Origin: JALYUA01 sp038229875
GTDB taxonomy: Bacteria > Acidobacteriota > Thermoanaerobaculia > UBA5066 > Gp7-AA6
Length of the DNA: 30,566 bases
Assembly (NCBI GenBank): GCA_038229875.1
Contig: JBBROA010000038.1
Span: 1-30,566 of the forward strand
Direction: 5' to 3'
A program made the position numbers and the translations under genes. The notes beneath the pieces were generated by a model. It worked only from the letters and a program-made list of their open reading frames with translations. It made no database searches and was not told the origin of the DNA. Positions 1 through 7,584 of the stretch are shown piece after piece; the first letter of the stretch is position 1; each line of letters opens with the position of its first letter.

Positions 1-47
1 AGCTCTCGACTCTGTGGGGTCGTCTTTGCTTTGCTATGCAGGTTCAT
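1..47 (-). CDS. IS481-family transposase, N-terminal fragment
   Basis: Only about 16 codons are present: the reading starts at ATG (45-47) and runs off the left edge as MNLHSKAKTTPQSREL. IS481-family transposases often begin with a closely similar string (M-N/K-x-H-x-N/K-A-K/R-x-x-P-x-x-R) that leads into a helix-turn-helix, followed by a DDE integrase core. A GAGGAGG ribosome site eight or so bases upstream supports this start. With so few residues the family call rests on pattern memory alone. The gene is cut by the window edge, not shown to be broken. Confidence 0.5.
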   Translation of the reverse strand, partial: MNLHSKAKTTPQSRE

Positions 48-115
48 CCGGGCCTCCTCGTTGGTTCGCTGCCGGCTTCCACCAACAGCTTCCCACCGCT
101 GCGCCCGGGTGAACA
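1..115 (-). mobile_element. Edge of an IS481-family insertion sequence, truncated by the window
   Basis: The minus strand from about base 115 leftwards looks like the 5' end of an insertion sequence: a TGTTCACCCGGGCGC candidate terminus (complement of 101-115), a short leader, a strong SD (GAGGAGG, about 52-59) and an ATG at 47. The first residues match the N-terminal style of IS481 transposases. The rest of the element lies outside the window, so the opposite inverted repeat and the target duplication cannot be seen, and the exact boundary at 115 is a guess. Insertion would be only about 20 bases downstream of the recQ stop codon. Confidence 0.5.
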
Positions 116-134
116 ACCTCTTGAGCCTTTACAC

Positions 135-2063
135 CTAGGTGCCGCCCTCGAGCGCGGCGAGGAGCGCATCGCCGTAGGCTTCCAGCTTCGCCGGACCGAT
201 CCCGGAGATCTCTCCCAGGCGGGAGAGCGTCCTCGGACGGACGCTCGCGATCGCGAGCAGGGTCCGGTCGTGCAGGACGACGTAGGCCGGGACCCCTCGG
301 CGGCCCGCTTCCTCCCGCCGCCAGGAGCGGAGCCGGTCGACGACCGCCTCCTCCGGCGGCGCGCCCGGAGAAGCGCTCGCGTCCGCTGTCGGCGCGCCCT
401 TTCTCCGGCGCGGCGATTTCGGCGAGGGCGAGGACGGCAGCGTCAGCTCGACCGACGTCGCGCGACCCGCCATGACCTCGCGCCCGAGCCTCGTCAGCGA
501 GAGGGTCCGGTAGACGTCGTCGGACGCGCGGAGAAGCTCGGCGCCCGCCGCGGCGTCCACCCACGCTTCGACCGTTCTCGCCGGGAGGTCGGCGAGAATC
601 CCGGTCGTCGAGAGCCCGGCGAGAGACTCGGGCAGGTCCTCGAGGCGGCCGATCAACATCGCCGCGATCTTCCTCTTGCCCCAGCGCTCTCCGGCCCGCG
701 CGATTCCCGAGAGCACCTTCCGGAGCAGGAGAAGGTCTCCGTCGCCAAGCGGCGAGCGGCGCGCGCAGTTGCCGCAGAAGCCGCAGCGCGAGGGAGCGTT
801 CTGCTCGCCGAAATAACGGAGGAGGGTCGCGCGGAGGCACCCGGTCGCGTCGGCGTAGCCGATCATCCGGCGGAGCTTCGCGCGGTCGAGCTCGCGCTTC
901 CTCTCGCGCTGCTCCGGGTCCGGCGGCGCGTGCCTCGTCCTCGAATCGAGCTCCGCGTCGTCGCGCTCGATGAAGAACTCGCGCGTCCGCACATCGACGT
1001 AGTTCCACAACAGGGTCGCGTCGGCGCGGCGGCCGTCCCGCCCTCCGCGGCCGATCTCCTGGTAATAGGCCTCGAGCGAACCGGGGATCTCGAAGTGCAC
1101 GACCGCGTCCACGTCCGGCCGGTCGATGCCCATCCCGAAGGCGTTCGTGGCGCAGACGGCGGGGAGCTCGCCGCGGGCAAACGCGTCCTGCACCCGCGTC
1201 CGCTCCGCCTCGTCGAGGCCCGCGTGGTACGGCTCGGCGGGCAGTCCAACGGACCGCAACGACGTGGCGGCACGCTCCGCGCTCTTGCGAGTGGCGGTGT
1301 AGACGAGCGCGCGCCGGTTTCCGACGAGGTCGGGCAGAAGGCGGCACTTCTCGATCTCTCCCGACACGCGTCGCACGTCGAGGAAGAGATTCGGCCGGTC
1401 GAACCCCGCGACGAAAACCGCGGGGTCGCGGAGCCCGAGCAGGGTGACGATGTCGGCGCGCACTTCCGGCGTCGCGGTCGCGGTGAACGCGGCGATCGGA
1501 GGGCGGCCCGTCCCCGCCCCCGCGCGGCGGCAGCTTACGGCCGCTCCCTGGAGGACCCGGTAGTCGGGCCGGAAGTCGTGCCCCCACTCGGAAACGCAGT
1601 GCGCCTCGTCCACGGCGAAGAGCGCGATCGGGATCTCGGCGACCAGGTCCCGGAAGGACTGCGACGCGAAGCGCTCCGGGGCCACGTAGAGAAGATCGAG
1701 AGCTCCCGCGCGAGCGGCGCGCAGCGCGTCGCTCCGTTCGGACGAGCTGCGGCCGGAATGGATCGCCGCCGCGCGGATCCCGCGGCGCACGAGCTCGTCC
1801 ACCTGATCCTTCATCAGCGAAATGAGCGGCGACACGACGAGCGTCGTGCCCTGGAGAAGAATCGCGGGTAGTTGATAGCCGATCGACTTGCCCGACCCGG
1901 TCGGCATCACGGCCAGGACGTCGCGGCCCGCGAGCACGGCGCGCACGACGTCCTCCTGGCCCGCCCGAAACGCGGCGTGCCTGAAGTGGCGCTGGAGGGC
2001 GGGGCCGGGCTCGGACGACGACTCCACGGAAATGAAGCTCTCCGGCATCCTGTTATCGTTCAT
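135..2063 (-). CDS. recQ: ATP-dependent DNA helicase RecQ
   Basis: This is a 3'-5' superfamily-2 helicase acting in recombination and fork repair. The 642-residue product has the full RecQ layout, near the E. coli length of about 610. Walker A (PTGSGKS) lies near residues 54-60 and the DEAH box at 152-155, followed by the RecQ-specific aromatic-rich loop (CVSEWGHDFRPDY). Motif VI (QEIGRGGRDGR) is present. A zinc site of four cysteines (one near 407, then CGFCGNC near 425-431) leads to a winged-helix RQC region. A Ser/Pro/Lys-rich linker precedes a C-terminal HRDC domain (about 570-635) that ends in a helix-hairpin-helix-like ISGIGPAKLEAYG. The start at 2063 has GGGGTGA just upstream. The gene is divergent from typA with a gap of about 42 bases; a possible -10 (TATTCT) lies at 2102-2097. 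Confidence 0.96.
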   Translation of the reverse strand: MNDNRMPESFISVESSSEPGPALQRHFRHAAFRAGQEDVVRAVLAGRDVLAVMPTGSGKSIGYQLPAILLQGTTLVVSPLISLMKDQVDELVRRGIRAAAIHSGRSSSERSDALRAARAGALDLLYVAPERFASQSFRDLVAEIPIALFAVDEAHCVSEWGHDFRPDYRVLQGAAVSCRRAGAGTGRPPIAAFTATATPEVRADIVTLLGLRDPAVFVAGFDRPNLFLDVRRVSGEIEKCRLLPDLVGNRRALVYTATRKSAERAATSLRSVGLPAEPYHAGLDEAERTRVQDAFARGELPAVCATNAFGMGIDRPDVDAVVHFEIPGSLEAYYQEIGRGGRDGRRADATLLWNYVDVRTREFFIERDDAELDSRTRHAPPDPEQRERKRELDRAKLRRMIGYADATGCLRATLLRYFGEQNAPSRCGFCGNCARRSPLGDGDLLLLRKVLSGIARAGERWGKRKIAAMLIGRLEDLPESLAGLSTTGILADLPARTVEAWVDAAAGAELLRASDDVYRTLSLTRLGREVMAGRATSVELTLPSSPSPKSPRRRKGAPTADASASPGAPPEEAVVDRLRSWRREEAGRRGVPAYVVLHDRTLLAIASVRPRTLSRLGEISGIGPAKLEAYGDALLAALEGGT

Positions 2064-2105
2064 TCACCCCGTTTGCCGCGGTTTCGCGAACGAGAAAGAA
2101 TAAGA

Positions 2106-3971
2106 ATGGAAGACACGATGACTCTCGCCCCTAAAGATACCTCCGCGCTCAACCGGCGGGCGGACCGGCGCGCGCTCGCGATCGTCGCGCACGTCGACCA
2201 TGGAAAGACGACGCTCGTCGACGCGCTGCTGAACCAGTGCGGCACGTTCCGCGCGGGCCAGCACGTGGCCGAGCTCGTCATGGACTCGGGCGAGCTCGAA
2301 AAAGAGCGCGGCATCACGATCCTCGCGAAGAACACCGCGGTCAAATACCGCGACACGATCATCAACATCGTCGACACGCCGGGCCATAGAGACTTCGGCT
2401 CCGAGGTCGAGCGCATCCTGACGATGGTCGAGGGCGTGCTGCTCTTAGTCGACGCGTCGGAAGGACCGCTCCCGCAGACCCGCTTCGTGCTGAAGAAGGC
2501 GCTCGAGGGCGACAAGCGGCCGATCGTCCTGATCAACAAGATCGACCGCTCGGACGCTCGCACCATGGAGGTCGAGGCCGAGATCCATGATCTTTTTCTC
2601 TCGCTCGCCACCGAGGATCACCATCTCGACTTCGAGGTCCTCTACGGGTCCGGCCGGATCGGCTTCGCCTCGAAAGATCCAAACGCCACCTCCGGCGACT
2701 TGAAGCCGCTTCTCGACAGCATCCTCGACCACATCCCCGCGCCGGTCATCGGGGACTCTCCCTTCAAGATGATTGTCGCGAACACGGACTACTCCGATTA
2801 CCTCGGCCGGCTCGCGATCGGCCGGATCCACTCGGGGAGCCTTTCGCACGCCATCGACCTCGCGGCGGTGAGGCCGGACGGCACGATCGTCGAAAAGGGA
2901 AAAGCCGGCAAGATCTATCTCTTCGAAGGGATCACGCGCGTCGAGGTGACGGACGCCTCGGCCGGCGACATCTGCATGATCTCGGGCTTTCCGGACATCG
3001 AGATCGGCCACACCATCCTCGATCTGTCGGACCCCGAGCCGCTGCCGGGTATCCGCGTGGACGAGCCCACGCTCTCGATGGAGTTCCGGATCAACGACTC
3101 GCCCATGTCGGGACAGTCAGGAAAGTACGTCACCAGCCGGAACCTCCTGGAGCGCCTGGAGAAGGAGCTCGAGCGCAACGTCGGCCTCCGCATGGAGCCG
3201 ACCGGCTCGCCGGACGCCTTTCTGGTGCTCGGCCGCGGAGAGCTGTCGCTCGCGATCCTCGCCGAAACGATGCGGCGGGAGAGCTACGAGTTCTCACTCG
3301 GCCGCCCGCAGGTCATTTTCCGGCGCGACGAAAACGGGCAGCTGCAGGAGCCGTACGAAGAGCTCGTCATCGACTGCGCCGACGAGTTCACGGGCTCGGT
3401 GATCGCGGCCGTCGGCGAGCGCCGCGGCGAGCTCAAGCACCTCGGCCGCCACGGCGACCGCACGCGCATCGAGTTTACGATCCCGTCGCGCGGCCTGCTC
3501 GGCTTCCGTCTGGAGTTTCTGACGCTGACCAAAGGCACCGGTCTCCTGAACCACCTCTTCGACCAGTACGGGCCGCACAAGGGCCCCCTGCCGAACCGAT
3601 CCAAGGGGGCCATGGTCGCCAAGGAAGGCGGCGACGTGACCGCGTACGCGCTCGACCGGCTCGGGGACCGCGGGACGTTCTTCGTCAAGCCGATGGACAA
3701 GGTGTACGCGGGGCAGATCGTCGGCGAGCAGGTCAAAGAAGGCGAAATGGTCATTCAGCCGTGCGAAAAGAAGCACCTGACCAACATGCGCGCCTCGACC
3801 TCGGACATGGCGATCAAGCTCACCCAGCCGAGAGAGCTGAACATCGAACAGGCAATCGAGTGGATCAACGACGACGAGCTTGTCGAGGTCACCCCCTCGT
3901 CGATTCGCGTGCGCAAGCGGATCCTCGATCACAGCAAGCGGAAGACCGCGCATAACAAGTCGACTGTTTAG
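2106..3971 (+). CDS. typA: Ribosome-associated GTPase TypA/BipA
   Basis: TypA is a translational GTPase of the EF-G/LepA group that binds 70S ribosomes and aids 50S assembly and stress adaptation. All G motifs are visible: G1 AHVDHGKTT, switch-I ERGITI, G3 DTPGH, G4 NKID. The TypA-specific C-terminal half follows, with the conserved GRGELSLAILAETMRRE and SRGLLGFR stretches and a lysine/arginine-rich tail. The product is 621 residues, typical for the family. The open frame runs further upstream, but that part is antisense to recQ and was discarded. ATG 2106 and ATG 2118 are both possible; 2118 has the better SD (GGAAG, five bases away), so the first four residues are uncertain. Its TAG stop shares bases with the TAA of the opposing acyltransferase. 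Confidence 0.96.
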   Translation: MEDTMTLAPKDTSALNRRADRRALAIVAHVDHGKTTLVDALLNQCGTFRAGQHVAELVMDSGELEKERGITILAKNTAVKYRDTIINIVDTPGHRDFGSEVERILTMVEGVLLLVDASEGPLPQTRFVLKKALEGDKRPIVLINKIDRSDARTMEVEAEIHDLFLSLATEDHHLDFEVLYGSGRIGFASKDPNATSGDLKPLLDSILDHIPAPVIGDSPFKMIVANTDYSDYLGRLAIGRIHSGSLSHAIDLAAVRPDGTIVEKGKAGKIYLFEGITRVEVTDASAGDICMISGFPDIEIGHTILDLSDPEPLPGIRVDEPTLSMEFRINDSPMSGQSGKYVTSRNLLERLEKELERNVGLRMEPTGSPDAFLVLGRGELSLAILAETMRRESYEFSLGRPQVIFRRDENGQLQEPYEELVIDCADEFTGSVIAAVGERRGELKHLGRHGDRTRIEFTIPSRGLLGFRLEFLTLTKGTGLLNHLFDQYGPHKGPLPNRSKGAMVAKEGGDVTAYALDRLGDRGTFFVKPMDKVYAGQIVGEQVKEGEMVIQPCEKKHLTNMRASTSDMAIKLTQPRELNIEQAIEWINDDELVEVTPSSIRVRKRILDHSKRKTAHNKSTV

Positions 3972-5332
3972 GCGCCGGGCGATGGCGCGGGGTCGACCTG
4001 ACCGCTGACGCCGAGGCTCTCAACGATCTCCCGCATTTCCCGCATCTCTCGCTGCAGGGCGGCGCGCTCGGCCATCAGGCGGCGCAGAGCGGCTCGGTGG
4101 AAGACTCCGAACGCGAGCGCTCGGGCGCGGCCGGCGAGCGTCTCGAGCGACTCCGACGCGCGCAGCGCGGCCCACCCGCAGAAGGGGACCGCGACGAGAG
4201 CGCCTGCCGCAGCGGCCGGGCCCGCGAATCGCCAGGCTGCGGCCCCGCAGAGAGCCCAGGTGAGCGGAAAGAGGAGCATCGAGGACGCGACTTTCACGGT
4301 CGCGAGCACGTCCTCGCCGCTCGCGACGAGCCTGCGGGCGAGCATTCCCGAAAGGCGATAGGCGGGATAGTGAAGGAGAACGCCGGCGGCCGCGAACGGC
4401 AGGAGAGCCAGCGAGGCGAGATTTTCCGCGAGAAGCTTCGCGACTCCGCGCGCCCCGAGAGCTTCGGCAGTGAGGTCTTCGAGCGAGAGGCGGGCCTGCC
4501 TCCGGCGCGCCTCGAATCGGCGGATCCGCTCCCGCATGGCCGCGAGCCGCGCCGGATCGTCCTCTGAGAGGGTCCGGTAGGCCGCTGCGAATCGCTGGCG
4601 CCGCGAGAGCTCGTCCGTCAGATTCGAGCGCGCCGTTTCGGTCCCGAAGATTCGTTCCGCCCGGCGGATGAGATCCATCGTCTCCAGCGCGTCCGCCTGC
4701 AGCGTGAGCGCCTCGAGCGCTCGAAAGATCCGCCCGGTCAACGCATGCACCTGATCCCGATCCGGCTCTCCCGCGATGTCCCCGTCTGCCGGCTCGACCG
4801 CGAGCGGCTCCCCGAACGCGAGGAGGGCCGAGCTGCGGAACTTGTTCTTCCACGTGTAGTAGAGGCCCGCCGGTACGACCGAGATCGGGGCGCCCGTCGA
4901 GGAGGCCGTGCCGATCGCGATGCGAGAGGCGCCGGACTTTAAGGGCGCAAGCCGCGGGGCGTCATGGGAGATGCCTTCGGGGAAGAGCGCCAGGGTCCCG
5001 CCCGCCGCCAGCAGCCGCGCGGCGCTTTCGAAGGTCTCGCGGTTGTGAACGAGATTGTCGGCCCCGTCCTGCGCGCGATGGACCGGGATCGATCGGAACA
5101 GCCGCACGAGCGAGCCGACCACCGGCATCCGGAAGAGCGGCGCCTTCGCGAGAAAGGAAACGGGACGGGGCGAATAGCAGAGGAGCAGGACCGGGTCGAC
5201 CAGAGCATTCGGATGATTCACCACGAAGATGACCGGCCCGGCCGCCGGAACGCGCGCGGCCCCTTCGACCTCGATGCGGCGGAAGAAGATCCGCAGGGCG
5301 CGCGCGAAGACCGCGCGGAGGAGGGCCCTCAC
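3968..5332 (-). CDS. PlsC-like phospholipid acyltransferase (GPAT/AGPAT family) with C-terminal membrane segments
   Basis: This is probably a membrane-bound glycerolipid acyltransferase that moves an acyl chain onto a glycerol-phosphate-type acceptor. The 454-residue protein has the acyltransferase blocks in the first half: catalytic NHPNALVDP, a LFRSIPVHR block, LALFPEGISHD and VVPAGLYY. The catalytic His and Asp are separated by five residues, not the four of the usual HX4D. The second half is a helical, Arg-rich segment and then two hydrophobic stretches (ALLPFAAAGVLLHYPAYRL and a long Ala-rich one). The start is GTG 5332 and overlaps the TGA of the MFS gene (GTGA), which explains why the open frame extends upstream without a sensible N terminus. 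The gene is the last of a coupled GNAT/MFS/acyltransferase operon. The exact substrate is unknown. Confidence 0.85.
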   Translation of the reverse strand: MRALLRAVFARALRIFFRRIEVEGAARVPAAGPVIFVVNHPNALVDPVLLLCYSPRPVSFLAKAPLFRMPVVGSLVRLFRSIPVHRAQDGADNLVHNRETFESAARLLAAGGTLALFPEGISHDAPRLAPLKSGASRIAIGTASSTGAPISVVPAGLYYTWKNKFRSSALLAFGEPLAVEPADGDIAGEPDRDQVHALTGRIFRALEALTLQADALETMDLIRRAERIFGTETARSNLTDELSRRQRFAAAYRTLSEDDPARLAAMRERIRRFEARRRQARLSLEDLTAEALGARGVAKLLAENLASLALLPFAAAGVLLHYPAYRLSGMLARRLVASGEDVLATVKVASSMLLFPLTWALCGAAAWRFAGPAAAAGALVAVPFCGWAALRASESLETLAGRARALAFGVFHRAALRRLMAERAALQREMREMREIVESLGVSGQVDPAPSPGA

Positions 5333-6570
5333 CCGGCCGGGCGGATGACGGTCTCCCGCTGCCTCGCGGCGTAGAGCCAGATCGCGCCCGCCACGGCGAC
5401 CGCCACCGGCACCACCACGAACGCCCTCTGCAGGCTGCCGGTCGCGTCCGAGATCCACCCCATGATGGGCGGCGAGGGGACATCCCCGAACAGATGAATG
5501 GCGAGAATCGACAGGGCGACCGCCGTGGCGCGATCTCCTGGAGACACCACGTTCACGACGACCGAGTTGATCGGGCCCGTGGACGCGAAGAGGAGGAGCT
5601 CCGCCATCACGATGCCGGCCATCGGAAGCGCGCGTCCCGGCGCGAAGAACGCGACCGCGGCTGCGGGCGCGGCCGCGAGCGCCGTCCAGCCCGAGAGCTT
5701 CAGATACGCCTGAGGGTCGCGCCGAAGGAGGCGGTCACCCAGCCAGCCGCCCGCGAACGTCCCGACGAATCCCGTCGCGACGACGATGGCTCCGAACTGG
5801 ACGGTCGCCGCGCTCTTCGGCAGACCGCGCACCCGCTCCAGAAAAGAGGGGGTCCAGGCGGCGACGCCTCCGAGGCCGAAGGTGTACGCCGCATACCCGG
5901 CGACCGTCAGGCGATACGCCGGATTCGAGAAGAGGCGTTTGTACGCGGCGCGGGCGCCCGGATCGACCGGAGCGGCTTGATCGGGCTCGTCCTGCGACCC
6001 GCGCGGCGGGTCCCGCAGAAGGAGACAGAGCAGCGCGAGCAGCAATCCCGGTCCCCCTGCGACGAAGAACGCGGCGCGCCAGCCGAAGTGCTGGTCGATG
6101 AGGCCGCCGAGCACGTACCCGAGCGCCGAGCCGACCGGGATCGCCGCGAAGAACACCGCGAACACGAATCCGCGGCGCTCCTTCGGAAAGGAATCGGCGA
6201 GGAGGGCGGGCGCGATCGTCCCATACGCCGCCTCGCCGATCCCGACGGACGCGCGGGCGGCAAACAGCCCCGTAAAAGACCGCGCGAATCCGCCGAGCGC
6301 CGTCGAGAGGCTCCAGATCGCGACACCCGCCGCGAGGAGCCGTGGCCGGGACGCGCGATCGCCGAGCCTCCCGAAAAGGGGCGACGTCAGCATGTACACC
6401 ACGAGAAACGCGGTGAAGAGTGCGCCGAGCTGCTTGTCCGAGAGGTGAAGCTCCGAGGCCTTCAGGCTCTCGAAAAGCGAGGCGAGAACGTAACGGTCGA
6501 GGTAATTGAAGAGATTCAGCAGGGTCAGGATGACGAGCGCGCTCCGCGCCCCCGGCAGCCGGCCCTTCAT
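5329..6570 (-). CDS. Major facilitator superfamily transporter, Spinster-like
   Basis: This is a 413-residue inner-membrane transporter with about twelve hydrophobic helices. Near the N terminus, LLNLFNYLDRYVLASL and the loop-2 motif A (GRLGDRASRPRLLAAG) are typical of MFS proteins. The helix-4/5 region (RASVGIGEAAYGTIAPALLAD) resembles the Spinster branch, whose animal members move lysophospholipids or sphingosine-1-phosphate. The second half has GGWLGDRLLRRD in the equivalent inter-helix loop. ATG 6570 overlaps the GNAT stop (ATGA), and its own TGA overlaps the acyltransferase GTG. Being next to an acyltransferase makes a lipid-related or lysolipid substrate attractive, but that is inference only; Spinster-like annotations in bacteria also cover organic-acid permeases. 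Confidence 0.85.
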   Translation of the reverse strand: MKGRLPGARSALVILTLLNLFNYLDRYVLASLFESLKASELHLSDKQLGALFTAFLVVYMLTSPLFGRLGDRASRPRLLAAGVAIWSLSTALGGFARSFTGLFAARASVGIGEAAYGTIAPALLADSFPKERRGFVFAVFFAAIPVGSALGYVLGGLIDQHFGWRAAFFVAGGPGLLLALLCLLLRDPPRGSQDEPDQAAPVDPGARAAYKRLFSNPAYRLTVAGYAAYTFGLGGVAAWTPSFLERVRGLPKSAATVQFGAIVVATGFVGTFAGGWLGDRLLRRDPQAYLKLSGWTALAAAPAAAVAFFAPGRALPMAGIVMAELLLFASTGPINSVVVNVVSPGDRATAVALSILAIHLFGDVPSPPIMGWISDATGSLQRAFVVVPVAVAVAGAIWLYAARQRETVIRPAG

Positions 6571-7031
6571 CCGGGCGGCGGCTCCCCGCGTTCGCGGCGG
6601 AGCGCGGGGTTGTCGACGTCGATCGAGCAGGGGAGAGACGTGGCGAAGGCGAAGCCGATTTTTTCGTAGAACCCCTTCGCGGTGCTGCGGCTGTCGAGGT
6701 GGATGCGCGCGAGCCCCTGACCGGCGCTCTCGAACGCGAGCCACGCGACCAGCGCCCGTCCGTATCCCTTGCCCCGGTCTTCGGCGTGCGTGACGAGGTC
6801 ATCAACGAAGAGATGCTCCCCGCGCGCCAGAGTGTGGGTGCGGCGTACGCCCGCGAGGGACACGAGCCGGTCGCCTTCGCCTTCGAACGCGCCGTAGAGC
6901 CGGTAGCCCTCGATCTGCTGGCGGCGGACTTCCGCGAGAAACGTCTCTTTACGGATCCGATCCCGGAGCGCCGACATCAAAGGAAAACCCGCGTGGATGT
7001 CCGAGTCGCTGGCGAGCTCTCGAAAGTTCAT
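6567..7031 (-). CDS. GNAT-family N-acetyltransferase
   Basis: This 154-residue protein fits one GNAT fold. The acetyl-CoA pyrophosphate loop is VTHAEDRGKGYGRALVAWL, with R-G-K-G-Y-G matching the family R/Q-x-x-G-x-G/A. The later LARIHLDSRSTAKGFYEKIG is the usual last strand-helix with the Tyr that protonates the thiol. ATG 7031 was chosen because upstream in-frame sequence is low quality (cysteine- and arginine-rich) and the family starts close to the first strand. There is no strong SD. The gene ends in an ATGA overlap with the MFS start, so it is probably the first gene of the coupled three-gene operon. The acceptor is unknown: an amine, a protein N terminus or an antibiotic are all possible. 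Confidence 0.85.
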   Translation of the reverse strand: MNFRELASDSDIHAGFPLMSALRDRIRKETFLAEVRRQQIEGYRLYGAFEGEGDRLVSLAGVRRTHTLARGEHLFVDDLVTHAEDRGKGYGRALVAWLAFESAGQGLARIHLDSRSTAKGFYEKIGFAFATSLPCSIDVDNPALRRERGEPPPG

Positions 7032-7113
7032 CGTCTCAGTCCGGAAGTTCGCAGATCCGCCGCTTTCATGTTCGCCTCTCGACCATGAATGGAGCCGCCG
7101 CGCCCCCGGGAAC

Positions 7114-7497
7114 CTAGAACCGCCGGCGCATGAAGAGGAATCCAATCGAAGCGAGCGCGATGCCGAAGATCGCGAGCCCCGGAAAGGAAACCGTCGGAAC
7201 GGGAGATGCGGGCGCCGCCCCCCCGGGTCCGGGCGTCGAGGCGACGGTGCTCGTCGGGGGGGGAACCGTCGGGGTCGAGGTCGCGACGGCGGTCGTGGTT
7301 GTGGTCGAGGTCGGGGTGGGTGTCGAGGTCGAGGTAGGCGTCGAGGTCGAGGTGACCGTTGCCGTGCTCGTCGGAGTGGGTGTGGGGGTGAAAGCGACCC
7401 CTGCGAAGGCGGGGGACGCGAGACCGAGGAGGACGGCCACGGCGATCGTCGTCATCGAAACCCTCGCGACGCGCCCGGGAGAGAGCAGTCGAATCAT
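7114..7497 (-). CDS. Exported Thr/Pro-rich stalk protein with an IPTL-CTERM-like sorting tail
   Basis: This is a 127-residue surface protein with three parts. Residues 1-32 are a signal peptide (SMTTIAVAVLLGLASPAFA). Residues about 36-98 are almost only Thr, Pro, Ser and Val in TPTPTSTxTxT-type repeats. The last 29 residues start with PVPTVSFPG, continue as one hydrophobic helix and end in MRRRF. That tail resembles IPTL-CTERM signals (I/V-P-T-L/V-S, helix, Arg cluster), which are handled by exosortase-type enzymes such as XrtH; none is in this window. The start has a strong SD (AGGAGGT, four to five bases from ATG). The stalk has no globular domain, so it may be a heavily O-glycosylated spacer. 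The alternative is a plain C-terminal membrane anchor. Confidence 0.75.
   Translation of the reverse strand: MIRLLSPGRVARVSMTTIAVAVLLGLASPAFAGVAFTPTPTPTSTATVTSTSTPTSTSTPTPTSTTTTTAVATSTPTVPPPTSTVASTPGPGGAAPASPVPTVSFPGLAIFGIALASIGFLFMRRRF
7273..7352. repeat. Imperfect GGTCGAGG direct repeats coding the Thr/Ser/Pro stalk
   Basis: GGTCGAGG occurs at 7273-7280 and 7303-7310, and doubled as GTCGAGGTCGAGG at 7322-7334 and 7340-7352 (18-base period). All lie inside the stalk-coding gene and encode Thr/Ser codons on the minus strand. The array could change length by slippage in multiples of three without breaking the frame. Confidence 0.6.
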
Positions 7498-7584
7498 GAG
7501 ACCTCCTGAAAAGAGGCGACTCGTTTGATTGTGCGGAGACGGACGACGCGATGATAGCGCGAACGTCCGCCCGCGCGTCCCGCG

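Noticed and set aside
61..130. Possible tRNA-like TTGGTTCG stretch near the left end
   Set aside because: No cloverleaf arms or conserved tRNA positions could be built around it; it fits the leader of the IS481-like element.
36..1871. Long open frame (611 codons) on the plus strand, antisense to recQ
   Set aside because: Its product is Arg/Gly/Pro/Glu-rich without any domain, as expected for the shadow of a G+C-rich gene; recQ on the other strand has full motif coverage.
1872..2105. In-frame upstream extension of typA
   Set aside because: It lies inside recQ on the opposite strand and has no TypA-like sequence; the GTPase motifs begin about 24 residues after ATG 2106.
7130..7528. Val/Gly/Glu-repeat open frame on the plus strand over the stalk gene
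   Set aside because: It is the antisense image of the Thr/Pro repeat. The minus frame has a signal peptide, a strong SD and a sorting tail, and the plus frame has none.
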